Positions 55,444 to 64,000 of a DNA stretch of 64,000 nt are shown piece after piece; within the stretch, counting starts at the first letter, position 1, and each line of letters opens with the position of its first letter. The DNA is from JAFGBI01 sp964454025 (GTDB lineage Bacteria; Myxococcota_A; Polyangia; Polyangiales; Polyangiaceae), in the NCBI GenBank assembly GCA_964454025.1, contig CAYVRP010000022.1, positions 19,268 through 83,267 of the forward strand, written 5' to 3'. Below the pieces are notes generated by a model. The model was not told the origin of the DNA, made no database searches, and saw nothing but the letters and a program-made list of their open reading frames with translations. The position numbers and the translations under genes are program-made.

Positions 55444-55463
55444 GCGGGCGACGTCGCGCCCGC
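55444..55463 (-). terminator. Hairpin after groEL
   Basis: GCGGGCG (55444-55450) pairs with CGCCCGC (55457-55463), six-base loop, six bases past the groEL stop. No T run. Confidence 0.35.
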
Positions 55464-55469
55464 CTCCAC

Positions 55470-57161
<1,692 letters not shown>

Positions 57162-57293
57162 GGGGATCCTCTCGAGGCGTCGGGCGGCACGCGGCGGAGC
57201 GCCGGGGCGCCAGGAGCGCCACCTCGGTCTTCTCCCCCCTCGCCGGGGGACGCGGGCGCTCGCACACCCGGTGCCGTTGCTCGACGGCGGCGC

Positions 57294-57321
57294 AAGTTAA
57301 TCCTCCACGCTCGCCGGTCAA
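57294..57321 (-). promoter_or_regulatory. Candidate groEL promoter
   Basis: On the minus strand TTGACC (57321-57316), 16-base spacer, TAACTT (57299-57294); the leader to groEL would be about 125 bases. The -10 match is weak. Confidence 0.4.
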
Positions 57322-57387
57322 CCCACGGGGACGCGGGCACGGTCACGGGGAGGTGGCGGCCCCCTACCCCGCTCGCGCGCGTTCCGC

Positions 57388-57416
57388 TTGCGCGCCCGCT
57401 CGGCACGGACTAAGTT
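57388..57416 (+). promoter_or_regulatory. Candidate tRNA promoter
   Basis: TTGCGC (57388-57393), 17-base spacer, TAAGTT (57411-57416). Transcription would start about 9 bases before tRNA-Gln. Confidence 0.45.
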
Positions 57417-57431
57417 CTCGGCCCCCGCGAT

Positions 57432-57502
57432 TGGGGAATCGTCTAACGGCAGGACACAAGATTCTGGTTCTTGTTATCTAGGTTCGAATCCTAGTTCCCC
57501 AG
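57432..57502 (+). tRNA. tRNA-Gln (anticodon CUG)
   Basis: Cloverleaf read by hand: acceptor TGGGGAA / TTCCCCA, anticodon stem CAAGA / TCTTG with loop TTCTGGT (anticodon CTG, reads CAG), T arm CTAGG-TTCGAAT-CCTAG, discriminator G. The CCA end is not encoded. It shares a short transcript with tRNA-Glu. Confidence 0.95.
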
Positions 57503-57566
57503 CAAAGGCGCTCCCGGTTCCTACCCGGGAGCCGAGGCTCCGGTGCACCAGACCCGAAGCCGCCCT

Positions 57567-57638
57567 GGCCCCATCGTCTAGTGGTTAGGACATCGGCCTC
57601 TCACGCCGGTAACAGGAGTTCAAATCTCCTTGGGGTCG
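57567..57638 (+). tRNA. tRNA-Glu (anticodon CUC)
   Basis: Acceptor GGCCCCA / TGGGGTC (one G-T pair), anticodon arm with loop CTCTCAC (anticodon CTC, reads GAG), T arm AGGAG-TTCAAAT-CTCCT, discriminator G; CCA not encoded. It lies 64 bases after tRNA-Gln. GAG and CAG are the preferred codons in this GC-rich genome. Confidence 0.95.
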
Positions 57639-57737
57639 CGAGTACTTAGAGCGCCGTATCGGAGCCGAAATGCAAGGTGGTCAGCCGCCCGACCGACAAG
57701 GATGGGGCGCCGTTGATGACGCCCGCCGGTTCAGGAT

Positions 57738-58550
57738 TCAGGGCTCCGGCCGCTGGGTCACTACACCGGGGCGGAACGCCCAGGGCCTGTCCCCCGCTGG
57801 CTCGCGGTGCTCTGCCAGCCACGTGATCACCCGACGCGCCCACTCGGCGCGGGCCGGCATGGTCGGGTGGATCTTGTCGCCCAGCCGCGGCATGTCCGGG
57901 TAGACCTCGTCCGTGTTCATGAAGGCGCACGGCGCGCAGTTGTCTCGGATCACCCCCGCCAGATCGTTCGTTCCGGAGGCGAGCGGGGGTGGCGAGATCC
58001 AGACGCACGGTCGGTCGCCGATGCGATCCACCAGGCGCCGGATCGTCTTGGCTCGCTGCGCTGGGTCCTCGATCTTGAGCTCGTTCATGCCGAGGGTGAT
58101 GATGACCAGGTCCGGGTCGTACTGAGCGAGAGCCCGCGGGAGGGTGTCGCCCCACGCCCAGGTGGGGATGAAGCTCGAGGTTTCGAACCGCAGCGTCCCC
58201 TTCACCCCCTGCTCCGCGAGCTGGCGGTTCAGCTCGATTCCCAGCGCCCCGGCCATGGAGTCGCCGATGTGGAGCACCCGGGTGCCCGCGGGCAGGGGCG
58301 CTGTCGGCGGCGGAGTGACCCCGGGCGCCGGAGTCGGGGCGCTCGCGTCCGCCTCGGCATCGGCAGCGGGACTGGACGTTGACGATCGGGCGGGTGTCGC
58401 CGTGAGCGCGGGCGTGCCAGCCCCCCCTGCCGAGATCGCGGGACCAGGCGCGACGGGCACGGCCGATGGGGCCGGTGCCCCTCCGCCGCAGGCGCCGAGG
58501 GTGACCCCGACGAGCAGTGGCCGCGTCAGGGACAGCAGGTCGAGTTCCAT
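57738..58550 (-). CDS. SGNH-hydrolase-family lipoprotein
   Basis: 270-residue predicted lipoprotein (signal LLSLTRPLLVGVTLGAC, lipobox LGAC) with a long Ala/Pro/Ser linker (about residues 22-90). The domain shows the GDS block RVLHIGDSMAGALG (catalytic Ser), VIITLGMNELKIED (block III Asn) and DKIHPTMPARAEWA (block V Asp-x-x-His), the SGNH/GDSL esterase pattern, as in peptidoglycan or polysaccharide O-acetyl esterases. Substrate unknown. Its first 25 bases overlap the end of the upstream SUMF1-fold lipoprotein gene, so the two are probably co-expressed. Confidence 0.82.
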   Translation of the reverse strand: MELDLLSLTRPLLVGVTLGACGGGAPAPSAVPVAPGPAISAGGAGTPALTATPARSSTSSPAADAEADASAPTPAPGVTPPPTAPLPAGTRVLHIGDSMAGALGIELNRQLAEQGVKGTLRFETSSFIPTWAWGDTLPRALAQYDPDLVIITLGMNELKIEDPAQRAKTIRRLVDRIGDRPCVWISPPPLASGTNDLAGVIRDNCAPCAFMNTDEVYPDMPRLGDKIHPTMPARAEWARRVITWLAEHREPAGDRPWAFRPGVVTQRPEP

Positions 58551-59812
58551 CCGACTCCTACGTCTCGGTTCGAGCAACCGGCCTCGCCGCTCACCACGTT
58601 GCGGGCGTGATGGGTGCCTCCAGAGTAGCGGAAGGCATGGGGCCGACCAGGATAGTGGGCGGCGCAGTCGGGGTCGAATTCCGGGCTGCGCGCGCGGCTG
58701 ACCGCGGACAGGTCGGGCGGCGCTGCCGAACCGCTCGGCGCAACCTCGAGCACACAGCCCTGCCCGGGCTCCGGCCGGCGTCCGGCCGGACAGAGGCCGT
58801 CTCGGGGCCCGGCGCAACGCATCCCGTTCCAGGCCTTGCCTGGCGGGCACTCGACCTCACGCACGCCGTGCGCGCAACCGCCCCCTGCCCTCCCACCGCC
58901 GTGGGGGCAGAGGGTGCCGGGGAGCGTCAGGGCGCAGCGGAACCCGAGGTGGGATCCCCACTCGTCGGGTCGATACCGGTTGCGCAGGCGGGGGCTCATC
59001 CACTTCTCGAAGCGCCGACTCCAGCTTCCACCACGATAGACCTTCGCTCGCCCCTTGGCGGGGGAGAACGGGTACTCCCCGAACCAGCTGGCGGTCCACT
59101 CCCAGACGTTGCCGATGACGTCGACGAGCCCGAAGGCGTCCTCCGGAAACTGCCCCACGCGACAGGAGCCGCCCGGGTGCTTCCAGCAGGCGTGCTGGTC
59201 GAGCAGGCCGTCGCCCCACGGATACGGCAGGTCTCGGGCGCCGCCCCGCGCCGCGTACTCCCACTCCACCTCGCTCGGGAGGCGCGCCTCCCGGTACTTG
59301 CAGTACGCGACCGCCTGGTGCCAGTCGACGCAGTTGATGGGGTGATCGTTGCGGTCCGTCCGCCCGGCGTTGCAGAAGCGCCGCGCGGCGTGCGCCGGCG
59401 CGCACGCACCGGCGCGGCCGCACTCCGCGTACGCGCCGACGGTCACCTCGGTCCGGTCGAGGCAGAAGGGCGCGACGACGGCTGCGAAGCGCGGGCTGCT
59501 CTCGCTCGCCGGGAAGGCCCCGCGGGTGCCGATCCAGAGCTCTCCGCCGGCGATGGGGCGCATGCCGTTCGGGCACGCCGGCGGCCCTGCGCTGGCGGCC
59601 GCCGATGGGCTCGCCGAGCCCACGACGCCCCCGCCCGCTGACGGCGGCGGCGCCGGTGCCGGCGAGCCGGAAGGCGCCGCGCTCGAGCCGACCGCAGCGA
59701 CAGAGCTTGCGCGCTCGTCGGTCGACCGGTCGCAGCCGCCCGCGAGGCAGAGCAGGCACATGGCGCCGCACGCCGCCTCCGCGTGTCTTTTCGTGGGCTT
59801 CAGGCCAGCCAC
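58526..59812 (-). CDS. SUMF1/FGE-fold lipoprotein, third family member
   Basis: 428-residue protein from GTG 59812, with a lipoprotein signal (KPTKRHAEAACGAMCLLCLAGGC) and Ala/Ser/Pro linker. SUMF1 domain about residues 80-310: MRPIAGGELWIGT, FCLDRTEVTVGAYAEC, INCVDWHQAVAYCKYREARLPSEVEWEYAARGG, GNVWEWTASWFGEY, YRGGSWSRRF and NRYRPDEWGSHLGFRC. It is nearer to canonical FGE than the pair at 25.7-27.7 kb, but also lacks the C-x4-C copper site. A Cys/His-rich tail follows (CPHGGGRAGGGCAHG ... CCP). An ATG inside the signal is a less likely start. Function unknown. Confidence 0.78.
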   Translation of the reverse strand: MAGLKPTKRHAEAACGAMCLLCLAGGCDRSTDERASSVAAVGSSAAPSGSPAPAPPPSAGGGVVGSASPSAAASAGPPACPNGMRPIAGGELWIGTRGAFPASESSPRFAAVVAPFCLDRTEVTVGAYAECGRAGACAPAHAARRFCNAGRTDRNDHPINCVDWHQAVAYCKYREARLPSEVEWEYAARGGARDLPYPWGDGLLDQHACWKHPGGSCRVGQFPEDAFGLVDVIGNVWEWTASWFGEYPFSPAKGRAKVYRGGSWSRRFEKWMSPRLRNRYRPDEWGSHLGFRCALTLPGTLCPHGGGRAGGGCAHGVREVECPPGKAWNGMRCAGPRDGLCPAGRRPEPGQGCVLEVAPSGSAAPPDLSAVSRARSPEFDPDCAAHYPGRPHAFRYSGGTHHARNVVSGEAGCSNRDVGVGWNSTCCP

Positions 59813-59888
59813 GGCGGGGTGCGCGGACCATACACCATTCTTCAGGCTCGCGCGGCGACCGGACCCTGGTAAGGGAAGAAGGACGCCC

Positions 59889-60950
59889 ATGGCCTCCTCC
59901 GTGTCGCTCATCGGCCTGACGCGGCGCTTCGCGGGTGCCCCCCGGGCCGCGCTCGAGGGTCTGGACCTGGAGGTCACGGCGGGGGAGACGGTGGTGCTCA
60001 TCGGCCCTTCCGGCTGCGGCAAGAGCACGACCCTGCGGCTGATCGCCGGGCTGGATCGCCCGGACGCGGGGACCATCCGGATCGGCGAGCGTGACGTCTC
60101 GCGAGTCCCGCCGCAAGCGCGCGACGTCGCCATGGTGTTCCAGGGATTCGCCCTCTATCCGCACCTGTCGGTCCGCGACATCCTGGCCTTTCCGCTGCGC
60201 ATGCGGGGCGTCCCCCGGGCCGCGCGCCGCCAGCAGGTGCTCGCGACGGCGGAGCTGCTGTCGATCACGGACCTGCTCGATCGCCGGCCGGCGGCGCTCT
60301 CCGGCGGCGAGCAGCAGCGGGTCGCCATGGGGCGGGCCATCGTCCGCAACCCGGAGGTGTTTCTGTTCGACGAGCCGCTGTCGAACCTCGACGCGACGCT
60401 CCGCGCTACCCTGCGCGCCGAGATCGGCAAGCTCCTGGCCACGCTGGGCGCCACGGCCCTCTACGTCACCCATGACCAGACGGAGGCGATGACCCTCGGG
60501 CATCGCATCGCGGTCCTCCGCGCCGGGCGGCGCGAGCAGCTCGACACGCCGCGGGTCATCTACGAGCGCCCCGCCACGGCGTTCGTCGCCGGCTTCTTCG
60601 GCGCACCGGCGATGAACCTGCTGAGCGCCGGCCGGGACGGCGCCCGGGCCTGGGTCGGAGGGCAGGCCCTCGAGGCGCCCCCGGGCGAGCAAGAGCGCCT
60701 GATCTGCGGGGTGCGTCCGGAGCACGTCACGTTGGTCCCCGACGACCACCCGGCGCCCACCCTCTCCGGGTCGGTCACGGCGGTGGAGCCCCACGGCGCC
60801 GAGTCGCACGTCTCGGTCGAGGTCCCTGGTGGCGCCCTACGGCTGCGGACGCGCGGCTTCGAGGCGCCGCAACGAGGCGAAACCGTGCGCGTCGGGTTTC
60901 GCTCCGACGCGCTGCACTGGTTCGACGGGGAGACGGGGAGACGGCTTTGA
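59889..60950 (+). CDS. ABC transporter ATPase, UgpC/MalK type
   Basis: 353-residue ATPase powering a carbohydrate or glycerol-phosphate importer. Walker A GPSGCGKST, Q-loop FQGFALYPHLS, signature LSGGEQQRV, Walker B VFLFDEPLSNLDA, switch His in VTHDQTEAM, and the C-terminal TOBE domain (ICGVRPEHVTLVPDD) typical of the MalK/UgpC class. First gene of a four-gene operon with TTGA, ATGA and GTGA overlaps. Confidence 0.94.
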   Translation: MASSVSLIGLTRRFAGAPRAALEGLDLEVTAGETVVLIGPSGCGKSTTLRLIAGLDRPDAGTIRIGERDVSRVPPQARDVAMVFQGFALYPHLSVRDILAFPLRMRGVPRAARRQQVLATAELLSITDLLDRRPAALSGGEQQRVAMGRAIVRNPEVFLFDEPLSNLDATLRATLRAEIGKLLATLGATALYVTHDQTEAMTLGHRIAVLRAGRREQLDTPRVIYERPATAFVAGFFGAPAMNLLSAGRDGARAWVGGQALEAPPGEQERLICGVRPEHVTLVPDDHPAPTLSGSVTAVEPHGAESHVSVEVPGGALRLRTRGFEAPQRGETVRVGFRSDALHWFDGETGRRL

Positions 60951-62230
60951 TAGGGCGCCGCGACCTGCTCCGGTGGGCGCCGGCCGCGCTGTCGCTGAGC
61001 GCGTTCGGTCCTGCCGCCTGCCGTGCGCGTTCGGCCCGGCCGGGCCGGGCCACGGCCACGCTCTGGTTCTCGTACGGTGGCAAGAACCGAGAGGTCCTCG
61101 AACGCCTCGTCGCCGCCTTCAACGCGAGCCAGGAGTCGAGCCGCGTGGTAGCGATCTACCAGGGAGACTATTTCGAAGGGCTCGCCAAGCTGCGGACCGC
61201 CATGGCCGCCGGGGCGGGCCCCACGTTCAGCCACGTCGTCGGTGAGGTGGTCCCCTACCTGGCCGCCACGGGTCGGCTCGCATCCCTCGACGATCTCCCC
61301 GGCGCGCGCGCGCTCGACGTGATCCCGGCGCTCGGTCAGGCCGGCTCCTGGATCGGCGGCGCGCAGCGGCCTCTCTGGGCACTGCCGTTCAACCGCTCGA
61401 CACCGATCGCGTACCTCAACGGCGCCGCCTTCGAGGCGGCCGGCCTCGGCGCGCCCCGCACCTGGCAGGAACTCCGCCAGATCGCCCGCGCTCTCACGCG
61501 CCGCCGCGGGGGAGTGACGGAGCGTTATGGCTTCGGCTGTCCGGTCGAGTGGTGGTACTGGGTCGCGCTGATGGGCCAGGCGGGTGGTGAGCTCGTGGGC
61601 CCCGACGGTCAGGTCACCCTCGGCGGCGCGGCAGGGGTGGAGGCCGTGCGATTCTGGCAGACGCTGGCGAACGAGGACGGGAGCATGAAGCTGCCCGTCG
61701 GACGCGACTACAACGCATGGGAAGCGACCAACCAGGATTTCCTCGCCGGGCGCGTGGCGATGATCTGGACCAGCACGGCCTTCCTGAAGTACCTGGAACA
61801 GAACGCGAACTTCCCGGTCATCGCCTCGCCCCTGCCGGCAGGTCGTCGTCGCGCCGTCCCCACGGGCGGCACGTTCTGGATCATGCTGCGAGACGCGCCG
61901 GCGCGAGCCCGCGCCGTGGCCTGGGCGTTCCTCCGCTTCATGCACGAGCCCGCGCAGGTGATCGAGTGGGCGACGGCGACGGGCTACCTGCCGGTGACCC
62001 GCTCGGCGGTGCGACAGCTCGAGCGCGAGGGCTACTACGCGGCCCACCCGAACGACCGCGTCGCGGTGGACCAGCTCCAGGCCGCGCAACCCTGGCCCTG
62101 GTCGGAGGAGCTCTTCCGCGTTCAACGCGAGGTGGTTCAGCCCCGGCTCGAGCGCGCGGTCTTCTCCGGCGCCGACGCGGAGGCGATGTTGGCCGAGGCG
62201 CGCCAAGAGGCGCAGCGGGGGCGCGGATGA
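60947..62230 (+). CDS. ABC transporter substrate-binding protein (UgpB-like)
   Basis: 427-residue solute-binding protein: ATLWFSYGGKNREVLERLVAAFNASQ, VVAIYQGDYFEGLAKLRTAMAAG, WALPFNRSTPIAYLN, GRVAMIWTSTAFLKYLEQ and PTGGTFWIMLRDAP match the UgpB/sugar-binding cluster. The N-terminus GRRDLLRWAPAALSLSAFGPAAC has a twin-arginine and a cysteine at the cleavage point, suggesting a Tat-exported lipoprotein rather than a free periplasmic protein. TTG start overlapping the ATPase stop. Ligand most likely glycerol-3-phosphate or an oligosaccharide, by family only. Confidence 0.9.
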   Translation: MIGRRDLLRWAPAALSLSAFGPAACRARSARPGRATATLWFSYGGKNREVLERLVAAFNASQESSRVVAIYQGDYFEGLAKLRTAMAAGAGPTFSHVVGEVVPYLAATGRLASLDDLPGARALDVIPALGQAGSWIGGAQRPLWALPFNRSTPIAYLNGAAFEAAGLGAPRTWQELRQIARALTRRRGGVTERYGFGCPVEWWYWVALMGQAGGELVGPDGQVTLGGAAGVEAVRFWQTLANEDGSMKLPVGRDYNAWEATNQDFLAGRVAMIWTSTAFLKYLEQNANFPVIASPLPAGRRRAVPTGGTFWIMLRDAPARARAVAWAFLRFMHEPAQVIEWATATGYLPVTRSAVRQLEREGYYAAHPNDRVAVDQLQAAQPWPWSEELFRVQREVVQPRLERAVFSGADAEAMLAEARQEAQRGRG

Positions 62231-63093
62231 GGCCCCGCCACCGCCTCGACCCGTACTGGATGCTCGGGCCTACCCTGGCCCTGCTCGCCGCGTTCTTCTT
62301 CTATCCCCTCGCCTACGCCGCCTACCTCAGCCTCTTCGACTGGGACCTCCTGACGGCGCCGCGCTGGGTGGGGCTCGACAACTACCGCGCGCTCATCGCC
62401 TCGGGAGAGCTCGTCGACGCGGTGGTCACCACCCTCGTCTTCAGCCTGGTGGTGGTCGCCGGGTCGATGTCCCTCGGGCTCGCCCTCGCACTGGCCCTCG
62501 ACCGGCCGGGTCGCTTCGCGTCGTTCGTGCGCTCGGCCGTCTTCAGCGCCTACGTCGTCTCCTGGGTGAGCGTCGCGCTGCTCTGGCTCTGGGTGCTCGA
62601 CGCCGACGCCGGGGCGCTCTCCGCGCTGGTGCGCGCCGTGGGGCTGAGCCCCCTCGACTGGCTCGGGGATCCGGACGTCGTGCTCTACACCCTGGCCGGG
62701 GTCACCGTTTGGAAGATCGCGGGCTACTCGCTCATCGTCTTCCTCACCGGGCTGCAGGACGTCCCGCCCGCGCTGCATGAGGCGGCTGCCCTCGACGGCG
62801 CCGGGGCCTTCGGGCGGTTCTGGCACGTGACCTGGCCCATGCTCCGGCCGACGGCGGCGTTCGTGGCCACGACGAGCCTCATCCTGAGCTTTCAGGTCTT
62901 CGACGTGGTGCGGGTGATGACCCAGGGCGGCCCGGTGCGCGCCACCACCGTCTTCGTCTACGCCATCTACGAGCAGATCTTCTTGAACCTCCGCGTCGGC
63001 CGCGCGAGCGCGGAGGTGGTGGTGTTCTTCGGGCTGCTGCTGGGGCTGACGGGGCTACAGCTCTGGGCCTGGCGCCGGAGGGAGCCGGCGTGA
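62227..63093 (+). CDS. ABC transporter permease (UgpA-like)
   Basis: 288-residue inner-membrane permease with six helices, starting YWMLGPTLALLAAFFFYPLAYAAYLSLFDW, and the ATPase-contact EAA loop LHEAAALDGAGAFGRFWHVTWPML. ATGA overlap with the binding-protein gene. Confidence 0.93.
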   Translation: MRPRHRLDPYWMLGPTLALLAAFFFYPLAYAAYLSLFDWDLLTAPRWVGLDNYRALIASGELVDAVVTTLVFSLVVVAGSMSLGLALALALDRPGRFASFVRSAVFSAYVVSWVSVALLWLWVLDADAGALSALVRAVGLSPLDWLGDPDVVLYTLAGVTVWKIAGYSLIVFLTGLQDVPPALHEAAALDGAGAFGRFWHVTWPMLRPTAAFVATTSLILSFQVFDVVRVMTQGGPVRATTVFVYAIYEQIFLNLRVGRASAEVVVFFGLLLGLTGLQLWAWRRREPA

Positions 63094-63929
63094 CGGCGCG
63101 CGCCGTGAGGGGACGCGGCCGGCGCGTCGCCGACGCCCTGCTCCACGTGGGGCTCGCCCTGGTCGCGCTGGTGTGGCTCCTGCCCTACGTTTGGATGGTC
63201 CTCACCAGCCTCAAGACCCTGCCCGAGCTGCTCCAGGCTCCGACCGCCCCCCTCCCCTCGGGCCTCACACTGGGCGCCTATCAGGACGTCTGGCGGACGA
63301 TGCCGGTCGGCAGGTACTTCTGGAACACGACGGTGATGGCGCTCGCCATCGCCACGCTACAGATCGCGCTGGCGCTGCCCGCTGGCTACGCCCTCGCCAA
63401 GCTCCGCTTCACGGGGCGCGCGCTCGCCTTCGGCCTCGTCGTCGCCACCCTCCTCATCCCCGCCCAGGTCCGCTTCGTCCCCGTGTTCACGCTGCTCGCC
63501 GAGGTCCGCCTCGTCAACACCATGACGGCGCTGGTGCTCCCCTTCGGCGTCAGCGCCCTCGGCACCTTCCTCGTCCGCCAGGCGCTCCTTTCCGTCCCGG
63601 ACTCCGTGATCGAGGCGGCGCGTCTCGACGGAGCCGGCGAGCTCCGCATCGTGTACGGGCTGCTCGGCCCCATGCTCACCCCCACCCTCGTCTCGCTCTT
63701 CCTCTTCAGCTTCGTCTTCCACTGGAACGACTACTTCTGGCCGCTGGTAATGACGACCGACGACGCGGTGCGGACGCTGCCGCTCGGCGTCGCCCTGCTG
63801 CGCGAGCAGGGCACCGGCGTCCGCTGGCACGTCGTCATGGCGGGCAACGTCCTGCTCAGCGTCCCGGTGCTGGTCCTCTTCGCGGCGACCCAGAAGCATT
63901 TGCTCCGCGCGGTGGCGCGGGGGGCTTGA
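63090..63929 (+). CDS. ABC transporter permease (UgpE-like)
   Basis: 279-residue second permease subunit: first helix VGLALVALVWLLPYVWMVLTSLKT, EAA loop VIEAARLDGAGELRIVYGLLGPML and FVFHWNDYFWPLVMT, all typical of the MalG/UgpE group. GTG start overlapping the UgpA-like stop. No hydrolase or regulator follows before the window ends, so the substrate stays open. Confidence 0.93.
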   Translation: MTARAVRGRGRRVADALLHVGLALVALVWLLPYVWMVLTSLKTLPELLQAPTAPLPSGLTLGAYQDVWRTMPVGRYFWNTTVMALAIATLQIALALPAGYALAKLRFTGRALAFGLVVATLLIPAQVRFVPVFTLLAEVRLVNTMTALVLPFGVSALGTFLVRQALLSVPDSVIEAARLDGAGELRIVYGLLGPMLTPTLVSLFLFSFVFHWNDYFWPLVMTTDDAVRTLPLGVALLREQGTGVRWHVVMAGNVLLSVPVLVLFAATQKHLLRAVARGA

Positions 63930-64000
63930 GGCCCGACGGAGCGCGCCCTGAGGGATCCCCCCAAATTTTCGGCGAATCTGCGTTTCGAGGGAAGAAGGCA

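Noticed and set aside
57162..57430. CIRCE (HrcA) operator upstream of groEL
   Set aside because: No TTAGCACTC/GAGTGCTAA-type repeat is present.

Overview
This window is high-GC DNA (roughly 70 percent GC by eye) from a Gram-negative, predatory/social-type bacterium, most likely a member of the Myxococcota (Polyangiales-like). The evidence is the gene repertoire: a classical menaquinone operon, many Sec lipoproteins, SUMF1-fold secreted proteins, an NtrC-type regulator, a STAND ATPase with TPRs, a Lys/Ala-rich histone-H1-like protein, and BamB/BamD-like outer-membrane assembly lipoproteins. It is a draft sequence: a run of exactly 100 N marks a scaffold gap inside one gene. I see no phage, transposon, CRISPR array or rRNA.

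Layout. 0-9.4 kb: a complete minus-strand menaquinone operon (menG-F-D-H-B-A-C-E), every junction overlapping by four bases. 9.4-16.6 kb: UvrD/PcrA helicase, an H1-like nucleoid protein with its own promoter and terminator, a lipoprotein with SH3/Tudor-like segments, and an ilvD plus ThiF-like pair. 16.8-21.8 kb: a secreted alpha/beta hydrolase-like protein, long-chain acyl-CoA ligase, miaB, gamma carbonic anhydrase and an orphan thiS. 22-27.7 kb: a cell-wall pair (VanW-family protein, L,D-transpeptidase lipoprotein) followed by two tandem SUMF1-fold secreted proteins. 27.8-35.4 kb: a large repeat-rich exported protein with hisS (minus), then ruvX-mltG, transketolase and a DUF433-like protein. 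35.7-37 kb: an unusual lipoprotein with 25 cysteines in a CxGxC-type repeat. 37-41.7 kb: nagZ, glmM, folC, accD. 42-48.2 kb: STAND/TPR ATPase, dut, NtrC-type response regulator, BamD-like lipoprotein, greA. 48.3-54.2 kb: a membrane sulfatase-HEAT fusion, a YfgM-like TPR membrane protein (with the assembly gap), and BamB. 54.3 kb: a strong candidate chromosomal dif site, which would place this window at the replication terminus. 54.5-57.6 kb: a metallo-beta-lactamase-fold phosphodiesterase-like protein, a groEL without groES, and tRNA-Gln(CUG) and tRNA-Glu(CUC). 57.7-64 kb: an SGNH-hydrolase lipoprotein, a third SUMF1-fold lipoprotein, and a four-gene carbohydrate/glycerol-phosphate-type ABC importer.

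How the genes work together. Much of the window serves the cell envelope: menaquinone for the respiratory chain, peptidoglycan handling (MltG, NagZ, GlmM, L,D-transpeptidase, VanW), outer-membrane protein assembly (BamB, BamD, YfgM-like), and many exported proteins of unknown role. Operons with 4-base stop/start overlaps are the dominant architecture. Several genes have TTGACC/TTGACG -35 boxes, and two start codons lie where transcription would begin, suggesting leaderless mRNAs.
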